Shown: one piece after another, positions 22,103 to 33,936 of the stretch
Layout of the letters: each line of letters opens with the position of its first letter
Numbering within the stretch: position 1 is the first letter of the stretch
Source: Oppiella nova
Lineage: Eukaryota > Arthropoda > Arachnida > Sarcoptiformes > Oppiidae
Length of the DNA stretch: 64,000 bases
Reading direction: 5' to 3'
Assembly (NCBI GenBank): GCA_905397405.1
Contig: CAJPVJ010000017.1
Location: 1 to 64,000, forward strand
Program-made: the position numbers and the translations under genes
Notes under the pieces: generated by a model
Told to the model about the DNA's origin: nothing
What the model saw: only the letters and a program-made list of their open reading frames with translations
Database searches by the model: none

Positions 22103-22552
22103 ACTTATTATTAAAGAACAAATTTTCTTAATTTCGTTATTTTCTTTATGCAAAGAAAGTTTATCTTCAAAAATCCAGAATTCAAGTTATCGTACAATAT
22201 ATAAGAATTTTAATCTTTATTATTGTGAAGAATATTATTGATTGAGGTTTTATTTAATCAAACTTAAGAGTAAATACAAGCAAAATATGATTACTGTATC
22301 TATAATGGGATATTTATTTATTTCCTGGAATATCACAGGAATATTAGTAATGCACTAATAGTTAAATGCTAAAATTTATTATAATTGTGCCACTCATACA
22401 TATGTTATCATATTTGACAAATTGTTATCATATAAACTAGATTCTAAAACATCTAAAATAATATAAAATTTACTGTAAATAAAATTGAATAATAGGTTTT
22501 AACTTTTGTTTGCCTATAATTACAAACGACTACTTTGATAGAGCGGTTCCTC
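22103..22552. other. Intergenic, 450 bp, between convergent genes
   Basis: AT-rich. It holds the 3' ends of two convergent paralogs and no other feature. Confidence 0.4.
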
Positions 22553-23194
22553 TTACTGTTCCGCGTCGTCTACAACCTTAGGTTTTGCCTTCGCAGGTGA
22601 CAACGGGTTACTGGGTTTGGGTGTCTCGTCCGACACTAACTGAGTGGAAATTAGCGGGGGACTGGGTTTGGATATTTCGTCCAATACTAACGGAATGCCA
22701 ATTCTCTTGCATTCGCCTCCTTTCCCACAATACTGTTTTCAATCAATAGACAATTATTTGATTAAACAATAATTTTTAATCATTTATTAAAATGAAATAC
22801 CCTTTCGTGGGCACACATCAGATAATAGGGTGAATCAAAAACGGCTGAAATTTTAGTCAACTCTTTATTCGTTGATTTGATTCTGCAGTATGTCTTACAG
22901 GTATAGCCCGTTCTGTTCTGATATGCAAACAGTTATAACTTATAAGATATATAATACAGTACAAGTAGTTTATAAACTGAATCCAGGTTATTCCATACTT
23001 ACAAAGTATGCCTCAACCGACGCTTTCGGATCTTCCAAGTCTTGAATTTGATCTAATTTAGTAAACATCTGAACTCTACATAACTGGTGATCTATCTTTT
23101 CCGGAAATCTCCCTAAACCACACAGTCGTCCAATACTAAGTTCACATATGACCAGGGTACACACACTCAAAATTTTATATTTATAGCTCAACAT
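22553..23194 (-). CDS. Small secreted cysteine-rich protein B, 162 aa (paralog of A and C)
   Basis: Exons 23194-23003, 22917-22801 and 22732-22553 (489 bp). The signal peptide is near residues 1-22 (ILSVCTLVICELSIG). Cysteines lie in GRLCGLG, DHQLCRVQ, GYTCKTYCRI, LMCAHERYCGKGGECKR, so it has the shared six plus one extra near the mature N-terminus. The middle exon is 117 bp, phase 0 at both ends, as in the paralogs. The C-terminal tail repeats a Ser-Asp-Glu-x-x-Lys-Pro-Ser-like unit twice (LDEISKPSPPL, SDETPKPSNPL) and ends in a basic, acidic-tipped segment. It lies in tandem with protein C and converges on protein A. No known family name is recognised beyond the ADAMTS-CR-like cysteine spacing. 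Confidence 0.72.
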
Positions 23195-23601
23195 TATAAA
23201 TGCTCACAAGTTATAGGTTATCGTAATTGTTTTATTGTAATAAATAAATTAATAGTAAAAATTAAAACTGTTTTAAAAGTCTTTTATTTTGTAATTAATT
23301 ACCGATAAATTAATTAATTCATAAGTAGTTTCTGACATTTAAATTACAATTTTAATAAGAATTTTATTCAAACACATGCTTTACCTATATGTTTTTAAAT
23401 TCATTAATATATAACAGTAAAAGAAATAGTGCGAGAAATACCTCTTAACATGAATTGCCACATAAATTATTGAAGAATTTATTGTGAAAATTGTGGGGTA
23501 GTAATCACATAATATAAATTATTTTACACTACTATTAAACATTTTAAATGTACTTCTGTAATTTATACTACTTGTGCTCAGCTATTGTAAGTTGTATTAC
23601 T
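23195..23601. other. Intergenic, 407 bp
   Basis: AT-rich spacer between tandem paralogs B and C. It should contain the promoter of B. No other feature. Confidence 0.4.
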
Positions 23602-24260
23602 TCATATATCGGAACTTTCAGTTGAAGGTTTAGGTAGAGGTTGGGGCTGAGGTTGGAGCTGAGGCTGAGGTCGGGGTTTATTAGGAATAGTTGGCTGAAC
23701 CAGTGATTTAGATAGACTCACATTTCCAGTTGGAGTTTCCGGTTCGGTGTTGTTAACAGTCCAGCTCTGAATAACTCTGGGCAGACACTGACCATTAATA
23801 CAGAACTAATGATTCAAATATATACGGTATATATAATTAATATATATTAATAAATATAAAAATACAGAATAATACAAATTTTTACTCTTAAAGGACCACA
23901 GAATGAGAATAAGGGAGCACTGAGTGTATAATAAGTGGTCGACACTGTGTTTGTGTCACTGATTGTTCTCATCCGACAATAAGTTTTACAAAGTTCTCCA
24001 CTTTTATTCTAAAAGATGTTATCAAAAGATAAGTAATTTTAACTTTAATTCAACATTTAGTCAATACTTGTTTATAAACTTACAGCAAATGTGTCAATGA
24101 ACGTATTTACAGGGTTGGCACCAAACATGAGATTAACTTTGCAGTAAAAAGTGTTTCTCAGATTACTGAAAAATTGTAGTTTTGTTTCAAGTGCTGGAAT
24201 TGATTGAGTTTCGGTAAACATTAAACTAAAACAAAGCATCGAAATAATGATTACTTTCAT
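23602..24260 (-). CDS. Small secreted cysteine-rich protein C, 167 aa (paralog of A and B)
   Basis: Exons 24260-24084, 24008-23886 and 23805-23602 (504 bp). The signal peptide is MKVIIISMLCFSLMFTETQS. The mature protein has the shared six-cysteine pattern: NTFYCKVN, SGELCKTYCRMR, FSFCGPLRFCINGQCLPR. Of the three it matches the ADAMTS-type cysteine-rich signature best, because FCINGQC is nearly the consensus W/F-C-x-x-G-x-C. The tail is a low-complexity Pro/Gln run (PRPQPQLQPQPQPLPKP). Conserved gene structure (exon 2 of 117-123 bp, phase 0) shows common descent with A and B despite strong sequence drift outside the cysteines. The partner and function are unknown. Confidence 0.72.
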
Positions 24261-24559
24261 AATTTCCTTTTTAATTTTCTTAACAACTTATTAGATGAAA
24301 ATCAGTCAACAAAATGCTAATCATTTTCCATAGATTATTGTTTTATATCTTTTCACTAAATTGAATATTTTATTAATAAAATGAACTAAATATTAATAAT
24401 TTAGTTCATTTAACGCCACATTTTATGGCTCATTAAAAACATGCAAACAATTGTTTTTGAAATAAATTCTTTATTTATAGTTAAGTTTAAGTTAAAAAAT
24501 TACAATTAATCAAAATCTACACAAATCTCAATTAAATATATCATATAATATATTAAAGT
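24261..24559. other. Intergenic, 299 bp
   Basis: It contains a short perfect hairpin near 24381-24412 (aaatgaactaaatatta and its complement). It sits between the start of protein C and the stop of EMC1. Confidence 0.4.
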
Positions 24560-27500
24560 CTATTTCCAGGAAGAGTTTAGGGCTTTACGTGCGGCCAACC
24601 ATTTGATGGCATACGAAAAGGCAATCAATGCAATCAACACCACAGATATCAATATAAAATCAAAATCATCTTTCAATACGTCAAATGTCTTCGAAGGTGT
24701 GACTCGAGTGTAGAATAAGTCTAAAATGAAAACAATTATTCATTATTTAGATTCGTATTACCACTCAATGACAACAAACCTAAACCATAGGCAAACACAA
24801 GACATGTAGACTCGAGACCAGTGGCCGACGTCTGTATGCCTCGAATGGCTGTCAGAGTCTTATTATAATTAATGATCCCTTCGGCGGGAATCGGTAGCTC
24901 TGGAATGTACGGAATGAGTCCCTCTTCCATGTGCTCGGGAGTAGGTTTGAGAGGTCGACGCGGATCTAAGAATGCTTTCGGCAATTCTAGTAGACCTCCA
25001 GATGGAAGGAATACTGGACACCAAATACACGTATTATTAGTATTTATACAGCTAATGAATACAAAACAACACTCACTTAATATATGTTTACTAGTAATGC
25101 CTCTTTCAGTGATAGTGTCAGCCATGACATCGATTCCGGTGGGGAATATGAATGTGTTTTGTTCGACAATCGATGGGATCAATGGGTTTCGTGTGAGTGA
25201 AGAGAAAGCACTGGAATTACTTTGAGTCAAACCCTCGAATAACTCAATCGATGAGATTTCCGTTCGCCGAGACTTCTCGTTGTAATACGAGTACTACGGG
25301 TACAACAAAATGATAGTTTCATTCATGAGTTCACAATTCAACACAAAATGCATACAATAATCCAATTCTCCGAATGAATGATATGTATCGGCATTTTAGC
25401 TCTTTTATGGACAGTTGTATAAATGACGGAACCAGTGATCGCATCCAACAGATAAAACACAACAGTCGCTAAAATTGTCAAATCAATCCATTTATTGTTT
25501 AATGATTTCACAAATTATTAGTTAACTTTGAAACTCACGTTTTTCTTGAGAGTCAAGAGACTCGCCAACGATTGCAACTAAATTAGGATTTAAATACTTG
25601 TAGAGAACATTCCTGTCGCCCATAACCCTTCCCTGTGAGTGGACGTGCTCTCCATAGCGCTTAAACACCACTTGAAGACCACTTAAAGGTGTGGGCAAAT
25701 CGATGGCCCAAATCTGTTTGGCTATCAATTCGTTTTGCTTGGAGTCCGTGAAAGAGAGGCCTCGGATGGAGCCGTTCCTCTCATTGGTAATCAACATATA
25801 ATAGATGTCTTTCAATGGTAAGAACAGTGACATCGCAGACGAGGGATAGATAATTGGTTTCAGTTTGTCGTCGAGTATTAGTATTGGTTTCAAATGATTG
25901 CTATCCGTATGACTCAATAGCATAGTCTGCGAGACATCGACTTCCAGTTTGATTCGCTCCAACACTTCGCCAGTGATTGGATCGAAAGAAAATATGAAGC
26001 CATTCCTGTTGACAACAGTGCACTGAGAGGGGAACGGGTAGTGAGCGGTCGTCCTCTGCACCCAAATCGGTATCTTATTCTTGGCGTCGAGTGAATGACT
26101 TAGGAATGGCTCGTAAATGGACCAAATGATGGCACCGGTGAGTGAGTCCATGGCAAACAGTTTGCCATTGGATGCCAAAGCAATGATCACTTTGTGGAGA
26201 CCAAACTTATCCCTAATTAATGTCAACTCATTGTCGTCGCGAATGACCGCCGAATCAATACTGTTATCAATGGCCTCCTCGTCGTTGGCGTCACTAGACT
26301 TTTGTCGGACCGGCTTTTGAGATAAACTTGCGATTAATTGCTTGACTAGAGTTGCGGTAAACGTCTGGAACTGATATATTTGTGTCGATATTCTAGTGAT
26401 AAAGAGCGAGAAAATGTTTGATCCGTCAAAACCTAATGTTTGTTCAATTTTGGCGTCCAATTCACTCAGCGGTAGATCTATTTGTTCGGCACTACTTATA
26501 CTACTGAGCGCCTCCTCCCGCTTCCACGTAGTCCTTCCCAATAGGTTTGTCATTATTAGTGTCGAGTCTTCAGTCGATATCAGTATCTTATAGTTATGTT
26601 TGCCATCACTTCTTATTAAAGGAATTATCTCTAACTTATCGACAATTATATGGTTATTGAGAATGAATTGACTCGAAAGGGCCGGCATTTCGGTCCAGTT
26701 GTCGATATCGAAGGCCGCGATTTTGATGCCAGTGGTCGGTGTCAGCGATTGGGGCTCGTCTTCAACCGTCGGATTGGCTTTCGTCACAAGCGTACAGACG
26801 GCCAGACTATTGGAGTCGATGACCGGCGCCAGTGTTAGGGCCGACACTTTGGGAAACACTTTAATCAAATCCATTTGCTTGTGATTGGCCCGCAATAACA
26901 CATAGCCATCGCCGCCTAAATCCACACCAAAATAAGGTCTATCACTGGTCTCCTGGTATGGAAGCGATTGGAGTCTAAGATATTTGGGTTTCGCATCACT
27001 TTGAAGACCAAACGAAGACAGAGGAACACCGCTGAAGGACTTGGATTCGCCGACAATCAGATACTGAAGAGTGAGATCCCTTTCATCGATACAAATGAGA
27101 TATTTGGAGGTTTGGAAACTGCAAGACGTGGTCGGAGTGAACCAATTGGATGTTGAGATGGGAGTCGATGTGGTCTTCGAGGACTGACTCTTCAGATCAA
27201 ATACAATCAATTCGAGCGAATGTTGTCTTAAATCAAACTTTGAAACTGTTATTTGACTCGAATCTGGACTTAAGCTGAAAAACACACGAATATTATCCCT
27301 AAAAGAGTGGTAAAGAGATGTTAATTATTAGGTCCAAGAATATTGAGTTTAAGACATGAAATACTTATTGCTTTCTATGTCTTCAATGTATTCGTTGGTC
27401 AGACTCTTCTCGGAGACAATGAGACCGTCGAGAGTCCAGCAACGGATCCAAACGCCTAAGCCATTGATGGTGACGAGTGGACAGTCGCGTGAGTTGGTCG

Positions 27501-27831
27501 ACACCAAGAGGTCGATATGGGACTCGAGAAGGTGTCGCCATTGAATGGTTCCGTTTCTGATGTAAACCGATGTCAACACATGACTTCTGGTGGCGAAGAC
27601 AATGGTGTTATGTGTTTGCCATAAATTGTCCGAAGATTTCGGTGATTGAATGTGTGATAACTGAGTCAAATGTCCCACAAATCGTGACCTCCAGTCAAAC
27701 TTCGCCACCTGATCCTCGTATAGACTGTGGACACCATTGAGTGACACAAGAGTTTGGATCAAAACTAATTGCAATACGAGTCGTGCGGACATTAACTTCA
27801 TTGCAATGAATCCGTGGTTACGAGCAGTCAT
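24560..27831 (-). CDS. EMC1: ER membrane protein complex subunit 1 (EMC1), 983 aa
   Basis: The largest luminal subunit of the EMC, which inserts and stabilises transmembrane helices at the endoplasmic reticulum. Exons: 27831-27365, 27298-25539, 25468-25356, 25293-25077, 25013-24780 and 24720-24560 (2952 bp, all phases consistent). A signal peptide (LVLQLVLIQTLVSLNGVHS) is followed by the hallmark LYEDQVAKFDWRSRFVG. The long PQQ-like beta-propeller region includes VQRTTAHYPFPSQCT, then EHVHSQGRVMGDRNVLYKYL, HSENWII, ITERGITSKHIL, FLDPRRP and GLESTCLVFAYGLDLFYTRV. One TM helix lies near the end (DFILISVVLIALIAFSYAI), with a short basic tail. The length equals the usual 980-1000 aa. The start is the ATG at 27831, or at 27801, which would give a more typical signal peptide. 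Confidence 0.96.
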
Positions 27832-28742
27832 TCAAAGCACTGATTCACTCACAAAACACTGGTATTTGCGGCCAAAACACGGATTAAGGAAATGGCGTTA
27901 AATGTAATGACAATTAAAACGACAGTAAATGAGTAAAAAAGACAACATTTTTCTCACATTTTATTGAAAATCATTGCAAAAAGTAATCAATTGATGGCTG
28001 AATGAGAAACGCATGCGTTGTCTGCGAAAGCATTTAAACGCCGGTACAGTCGGTGCCCACTATTAGGGCTATCCTTTTCAGAAGCTGCCGGTGCTCACAG
28101 ACACTAGTGTCACATAATCATCATTTAGGCTAATGATGGGTACATTTAAATGACTAATTTTTCAGTGTTTCTAATTGTTTACAACTATTGTTGTCAATAT
28201 TTATATGCATAACAAATATATGCATTAATAAGTGGTTTGTAATGATATATGCATTCAATTGGTTTGTATTGGTATTGCTGTCACTCCTGGAGACCACAGT
28301 TTGACATATAATTTCCTCCAACTATGCAAATGATTATAAGATTTTAATTGATTATAAGGTGACTGAAACCGATAATTTATATTTTAATTATAAATAGAAA
28401 ATTAATTAGTACACAATCGAGTATTATAAAGTAATGCAGAATATTATATACTAGGTCATTCTCTAATAATGAATATGTATAGTTTTATAAATGTTCATTT
28501 TGTGAATATATGATACTTTAAGAAAATATTCTTGAGCACAAAAGTTTTTATAATATTAGGTCAAACATAGCGCTAATCAATATAAACATATTGTGAATAT
28601 TAATGTATAGAAAAATAAAAGGTGTTAATACAATACATATAAAATATTGACAAATTAATGACTTTATAACAAAATGCATGAATTTATAAAAAATATAGAC
28701 TGACAAATAATGAATATAAAAATTGATTTTAAAGTAATGAAT
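27832..28742. other. Intergenic, 911 bp
   Basis: Between the EMC1 start and the stop of the next minus-strand gene. The EMC1-proximal 250 bp is GC-richer and is the likely promoter. The rest is AT-rich without recognisable features. Confidence 0.4.
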
Positions 28743-30081
28743 TTATCCGTTGTTTATCACAGAAGGCTTCCGAGAGTTAATAATTTGCATGAATTGCAGT
28801 GAATAGATCATAATGATGACCAAAACCTATAACAAAAAAAACAGATATTAACAGAATATTTGCATAAAATTAAATTTAAATTTGAACGAAAAGACTGACA
28901 AAAGTGAATAGAGTTGTGTTGAATGGGAATATGTTGGCGACAGTGAATCCAAATGAATTGTCCCGACCTATGGACGAGAAATAAATGGCCTCTTTGTAGA
29001 CATCTTTGTGTGCGGTTTGCAGCTCTATGTCATCCAGAGATGATGACACTGTCTTTGCTTTCTTGCTAACCATACCATGAATTATACAATTGATTATGAA
29101 TTTCATTATATTCTCGATGTTATTAATGTAAGTAATGGACAGTAAGGTCTGACTGTCCATCAGTGCGTATATCTGTACCAAACAGCCATAGATAGCAATA
29201 GCAGTGTTAGACAAGTGAACAAAACTGATTTGCGAATCAATTTCATTGATTTGGTCTCTGATTTGAGCGAAACTTTTTCTAGTGTTTGATAGATTCGATG
29301 CATTTCTCAAATGACCCGTCTTCAAAATTTTGTGCACACTTTTTAAGTACCACATTGTGTTGATTGATATGAACCACGTTATGACAGTCGGAGTCCAATT
29401 GAATATCTCGAAGTATATTCTCTCCATTAATATCATTACAATAGTAACTGTTTTGTATTTTGTTAAGTTAATACTTTCGATAAATATTAAGATCAATGAA
29501 AGTGCAACCTGGAGCATTATTATTGATAATAATATGAGTAATTTTTTCCTATTTATAGGAAATTTGAGCAAAATTTTCATTGTGCTTGCACCATTTAGCT
29601 GCAAATATAGTGAATTGATTAAAATGACGGCTAATTGCATGAAACGATTTGCAATTGAGAGCCACATTAGCACTGATTTGTGTTTATTTCTCATTGCAAA
29701 CACTGAATCAATTGTAGTCCAGAGATAAATATTAATTGCAATGCAAGCGATTAGCACAAAATTGTTTGCAAATCCATAGGCTTTCCATCGATTACTTATT
29801 ATCGATGTATTAGTCTTTGAACTGATGGTTAGTCCGCCAAAAGTGACACCAAATATACGATAAAAATATAGTAAGACTTTGACGAAAATAGATGTATAAG
29901 ACTGTTCAACGGAACCCATTATGAATTCATTGAATTTTGTCATCTTTTCCTTATTCTGGGGCAGAATTTTGGCCACATTTTTAGGCGCAAGTTTTACTCG
30001 CTTTAAATCAAATGATGGCATTTTGAACAACAAATCGTCACTTTTTATAAGAAATGTTTTTCGGCGACCATTTGTTTTCAT
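28743..30081 (-). CDS. Gustatory-receptor-like protein 1, 421 aa
   Basis: A seven-TM chemoreceptor-like protein. Exon 1 is 30081-28900 and exon 2 is 28826-28743. Repeated hydrophobic segments include FVLIACIAINIYLWTTI, FMQLAVILINSLYLQL, LLILLSIIMLQVALSLILIF and WTPTVITWFISI. Near the C-terminus, FGFTVANIFPFNTTLFTF joins VLVIIMIYSLQF, which resembles the TYhhhhhQF ending of insect and chelicerate GRs. I chose the donor at 28899 because it aligns the short last exon with those of the two neighbouring receptors; a donor a few codons later is also possible. The frame is open to a TTG at 30093, but the first ATG is at 30081. It is a distant relative of the pair at 31226-35845. Confidence 0.75.
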
Positions 30082-31225
30082 ATTAACGCACAAAATTCAT
30101 TAAGCACAATTTTATGCAATCCTTTTTGCGTAATAATAATTAGCACTAATTGGTTTTGTACGGTACTGTGCGGTCACATCGATATTTTATGCCTAAGAAT
30201 TGAATAAGAAATGCAAAACAAATGAATTGATTGCAAATTGTGTTAACAAATGAACGTCTGAAATAACTAATGAATTTGAAATGGCATTCATGCGAATGAA
30301 GTAACGGTACATTCAATCCATTTGTTTTATAATACATTTTGTATATGTGTGTAGAATCGCAACAAGTTATTGATTAGTATTTTTTGCTTTAATAGACTAA
30401 TGAAATATGTTTTTATTCAGTGCTACTACTGTATACAATTATATGTGTTTTGATATTATTATTTTTATTCTTGGAAATACTAAAATACTAATAATTTATT
30501 TTCAGTTTTACATAATAATACATTTTGCTAATACATATATTTCTATTAACTTATTTAATTTAATTATAGTACTTAAAATTTGGTGTATTGTATTAATGAT
30601 ATAAAAACATATTTTTATGTGATTTAAAACACAAATATCTTTTATGCATCATAAATTATAACAAAATTTAAATAATCGATAAAAAAATATATGAATAAAA
30701 CAATTTTAGTATTAAGGTATAATTTTAAAAAATCGACTTTGTTAAATTAATCTTATTTGATAGTTTAGTATCATATTTTAATAATTTTTATTGTATACAA
30801 TAAAATAATAATTTTAGTAGAATAATATTAATAGATGTTATGCTATATGCCACTACAGTATTTATTTTAATTGTTAGACTTATATTAATTGTAAGGATAA
30901 CTAAATATAGACGAGTAAGGAATTGTAATTCAATTCATTTATCATTATGTCTTTTGTAAAGTAAAAGTCAGATGTATGAGCAAAAATCCGTGAAATCATA
31001 TTGTTTTTTGAGTTATGAATGTTTTGATTTATTATGTGAGATAACTGCTAAACTTGTCTATTAAAACAAATCATGCATTGAATTAAATATTGTTATGATT
31101 GATGTCTCGATTTTGTCTATAATAGAGTCCAGTAATATATGTAATATAACATTACAATAAATATTTATGGAAAAAGTTTTAGTATTCATAATGTAGTCAA
31201 TTTATACAATAGTGTTATATTCATA
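30082..31225. other. Intergenic, 1.14 kb
   Basis: Extremely AT-rich from 30350 on. No ORF worth calling, no RNA gene recognised. Confidence 0.4.
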
Positions 31226-32741
31226 TCAATACTTTTGGATCAATATTAAGGAATAAACGCTAAGAGTGCACCAAATCTGAAATGAGAAACATTAAAATAT
31301 CGATTCATTTACTGTATAGAAATTTAATATTAACTTATATGTGTTAGTAACACAATCTAAATTTATATAATATAGCTTACCAAATATAAAAATTTCTTAT
31401 TAATTATAAAATATTGAGATCCAGATATTGATCCAAATCTGGAATTGTTTGTAAAATCCATTAATGACTTCCACTAAATAATGTAGTAAAATAATTTCTG
31501 GCATTAAAAAACATTTCATTTAAAGAATAAAATTGTTAAATATTAAAACTAAAATTATTAATACATACGCTTTTGTATTGAAGCTCATTTAAGTGGTCGA
31601 CTCTAATATTTTGAATGATTTCAAGTGAGTTTTGAACATTATTTTTGACACAATCGGCAGCCAAACAAATAATGCAAAAACATATCAAACAAATAACTGA
31701 ATTGAATATAAGAATTATTTCAAATTCTTCAATTGAATCTTTATAACCGATTAAATCAATTGCAATAAAAATTCCGCCAAAAATACTGATTAAATGACTA
31801 GAAATGGTGAAGACTAGAGCGGGTGATAAAATGAAATTAATTTGTTTAACGAGTTCTTGGAGTGCAATAAGAGTTTGTCGTAATTCTTCCAAATTGTTTG
31901 CATTCCTATCCTTTGTTACACTATAGGCAGGGGTTGTATCCAATTCTTCACATAATAAGACTGTCTTAACAGAAAATTCACTGAAATATCCATTAATTAT
32001 CAGTGATATGTAAATTATGATCGAGTCAAATGCCTTTGAATGTATTGTTCCGATCGATTTAATTATTAAAAACAAATAAAGGTTTATATTATTAGGCAAT
32101 TGTTGTAAAACACAATCGCTTTCTTCGCAGTTATTATTGTTATTATAAGTTATACTTTGAATGAATGAATACAAGAGATATAAATGAATTGATGCGATGA
32201 TAATGTTCACTATTATGATGAGCCATGCAATCAAAGCATACTTTTTCTGGGATTTTATATTCAGATAAAGTTTATGACTTGTAGTTAATTCATAAAAATT
32301 ATTATAAAAACGTTTAAACTTTTTGCCTTTGAATAACAAAATAAAGTGATTGACAATGACTTTAATAAATTGATTGATAAATAATAGAAATGTTATGATT
32401 TCTTCTGAACGCGATTCTAATAAACGAATGCTTTTTGATTTAATTAATTCATAATTTAAGTCAATAATAAAACTTGAAAAATGACAGATGATGTAGCATA
32501 CGATGAATATGAGACTTATGATTATAGTCAAGAACTCAAACCTGGTCTTACGCCTCCCATAATAAGCTAATCCAGTAAATGCGTGAAAATATGAAATCAC
32601 TGAAAATACTTCACAAGATTCATTATTTTTGATTTGAATTATATTTAACTGTGAATCAAGTCTGACAATAGACGACTTGACATCAAAATACTTTCTCTGA
32701 TAAAAATGATCAGTTTGAAAATTTTTAGTCGAGTGATACAT
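31226..32741 (-). CDS. Gustatory-receptor-like protein 2, 438 aa
   Basis: Exons 32741-31569, 31473-31381 (93 bp, phase 0) and 31276-31226 (51 bp). Hydrophobic segments start at FLTIIISLIFIVCYIICHF and continue through ALIAWLIIIVNIIIASIHL, LYLFLIIKSIGTIHSK, LVFTISSHLISIFGGIFIAI and VICLICFCIICLAA. The 93-bp exon supplies the last-TM segment (FIINKKFLYL), and the terminal exon ends SVYSLILIQKY, a variant of the GR C-terminal motif. The IGTIHSKAFD and EELRQTLIALQEL segments match IGCIHSKALD and DDLRQTFVSLQEL in the divergent neighbour at 33937, so the two are paralogs. Ligand unknown. Confidence 0.8.
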
Positions 32742-33936
32742 ATCTGTAATATGAATCTGTTGTATTATTATAAAGATCTCCTCTTTATATAGTCTGTCAT
32801 AAAATGTTTCACAAGTTTGTCTTATTTGAAAATTGAATCAATAATGTGTTATCAATGCATTTAATTACTATGTAATGGATAAAATATTATTTTGTGTTAC
32901 ACCAAAAATCTATTAAGTGTATTGAAATTTATGTCTTTGTATACAAAAAACATTTCAAAAGATTCTTTTTGATGTATTTTCTAAATAAATAGGTCAACAA
33001 ACTTATTATTACTTATTATTATTATGAATAATTAATGAAATAATTAATTAATTTTTTATATTAATTGAAATTATATTCATTTGATATTATAATTATAAAT
33101 TAGAAATGATTATTTCCTAGTAATAAAAATTATTTGTTTATATTCTTAATAGTTTTATTTTTTATTATTAACTGGTTAGTCAATTATTTTAAATTCTTAT
33201 TATAAATTCTTTAAATCATAAATTATAAGTCAACAAAATTTCAACAAATTTACAATATGAATCAATGTTAAAGAATTTGATTTAGTATTTATTGAGAATT
33301 CAATTAATTTTAAATGTTTGCATGTGATAATAATAATTAAATGGTTTTCTATATTTATATAATAATAAAGTACAAGGTATTTAAGTGTATAATAACAATA
33401 ATTTGAAAGTTACATAAGTGTTATGTTAATTTCATGCTAAAATGTATTTATAATAAAAGTCTGAACTTTGGTAAAACAAAATGTAAACGCATTTAATCTT
33501 GTGAATACAAAAATTACTTGCAATATAAATCAATACATCGAGACATTGATTTCTTAAAATAAAAATAAATTAGTGCTACAATACTGGAACTCAAATAAAT
33601 GTAAAACACTTTTATTGACTTACAAATACTTTATATTCAACCTTATAACTTATTTTATTGTATATTTAATAATTCTCTATTATAATAAAAATGCTATTTC
33701 ATTTACAGTTTTATTCAATTATTTCAGTATAATATCCGAAATGTTTGCATATATAGTAAAAAATTTAATAAATTTTTCTATGTTATGAATCAAAACTTAT
33801 GATAATTAAAGTAGTAGTGGTTTTGCATTAATTAGAGATGATTTGTATAAAAATAAATGTAATTTTCAATTAAATATTCAACATTGAAGTCATATATTCA
33901 TTGAATGATAATATATTAAAGAGTTATACTAAGAAA
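32742..33936. promoter_or_regulatory. Divergent intergenic region between two GR-like paralogs, 1.2 kb
   Basis: A head-to-head spacer that must contain both promoters. It is very AT-rich with several short inverted repeats and no coding frame of interest. A shared regulatory element is possible but not visible by eye. Confidence 0.4.

Noticed and set aside
26117-27156. Plus-strand frames of 61-67 codons
   Set aside because: Antisense shadows of EMC1.
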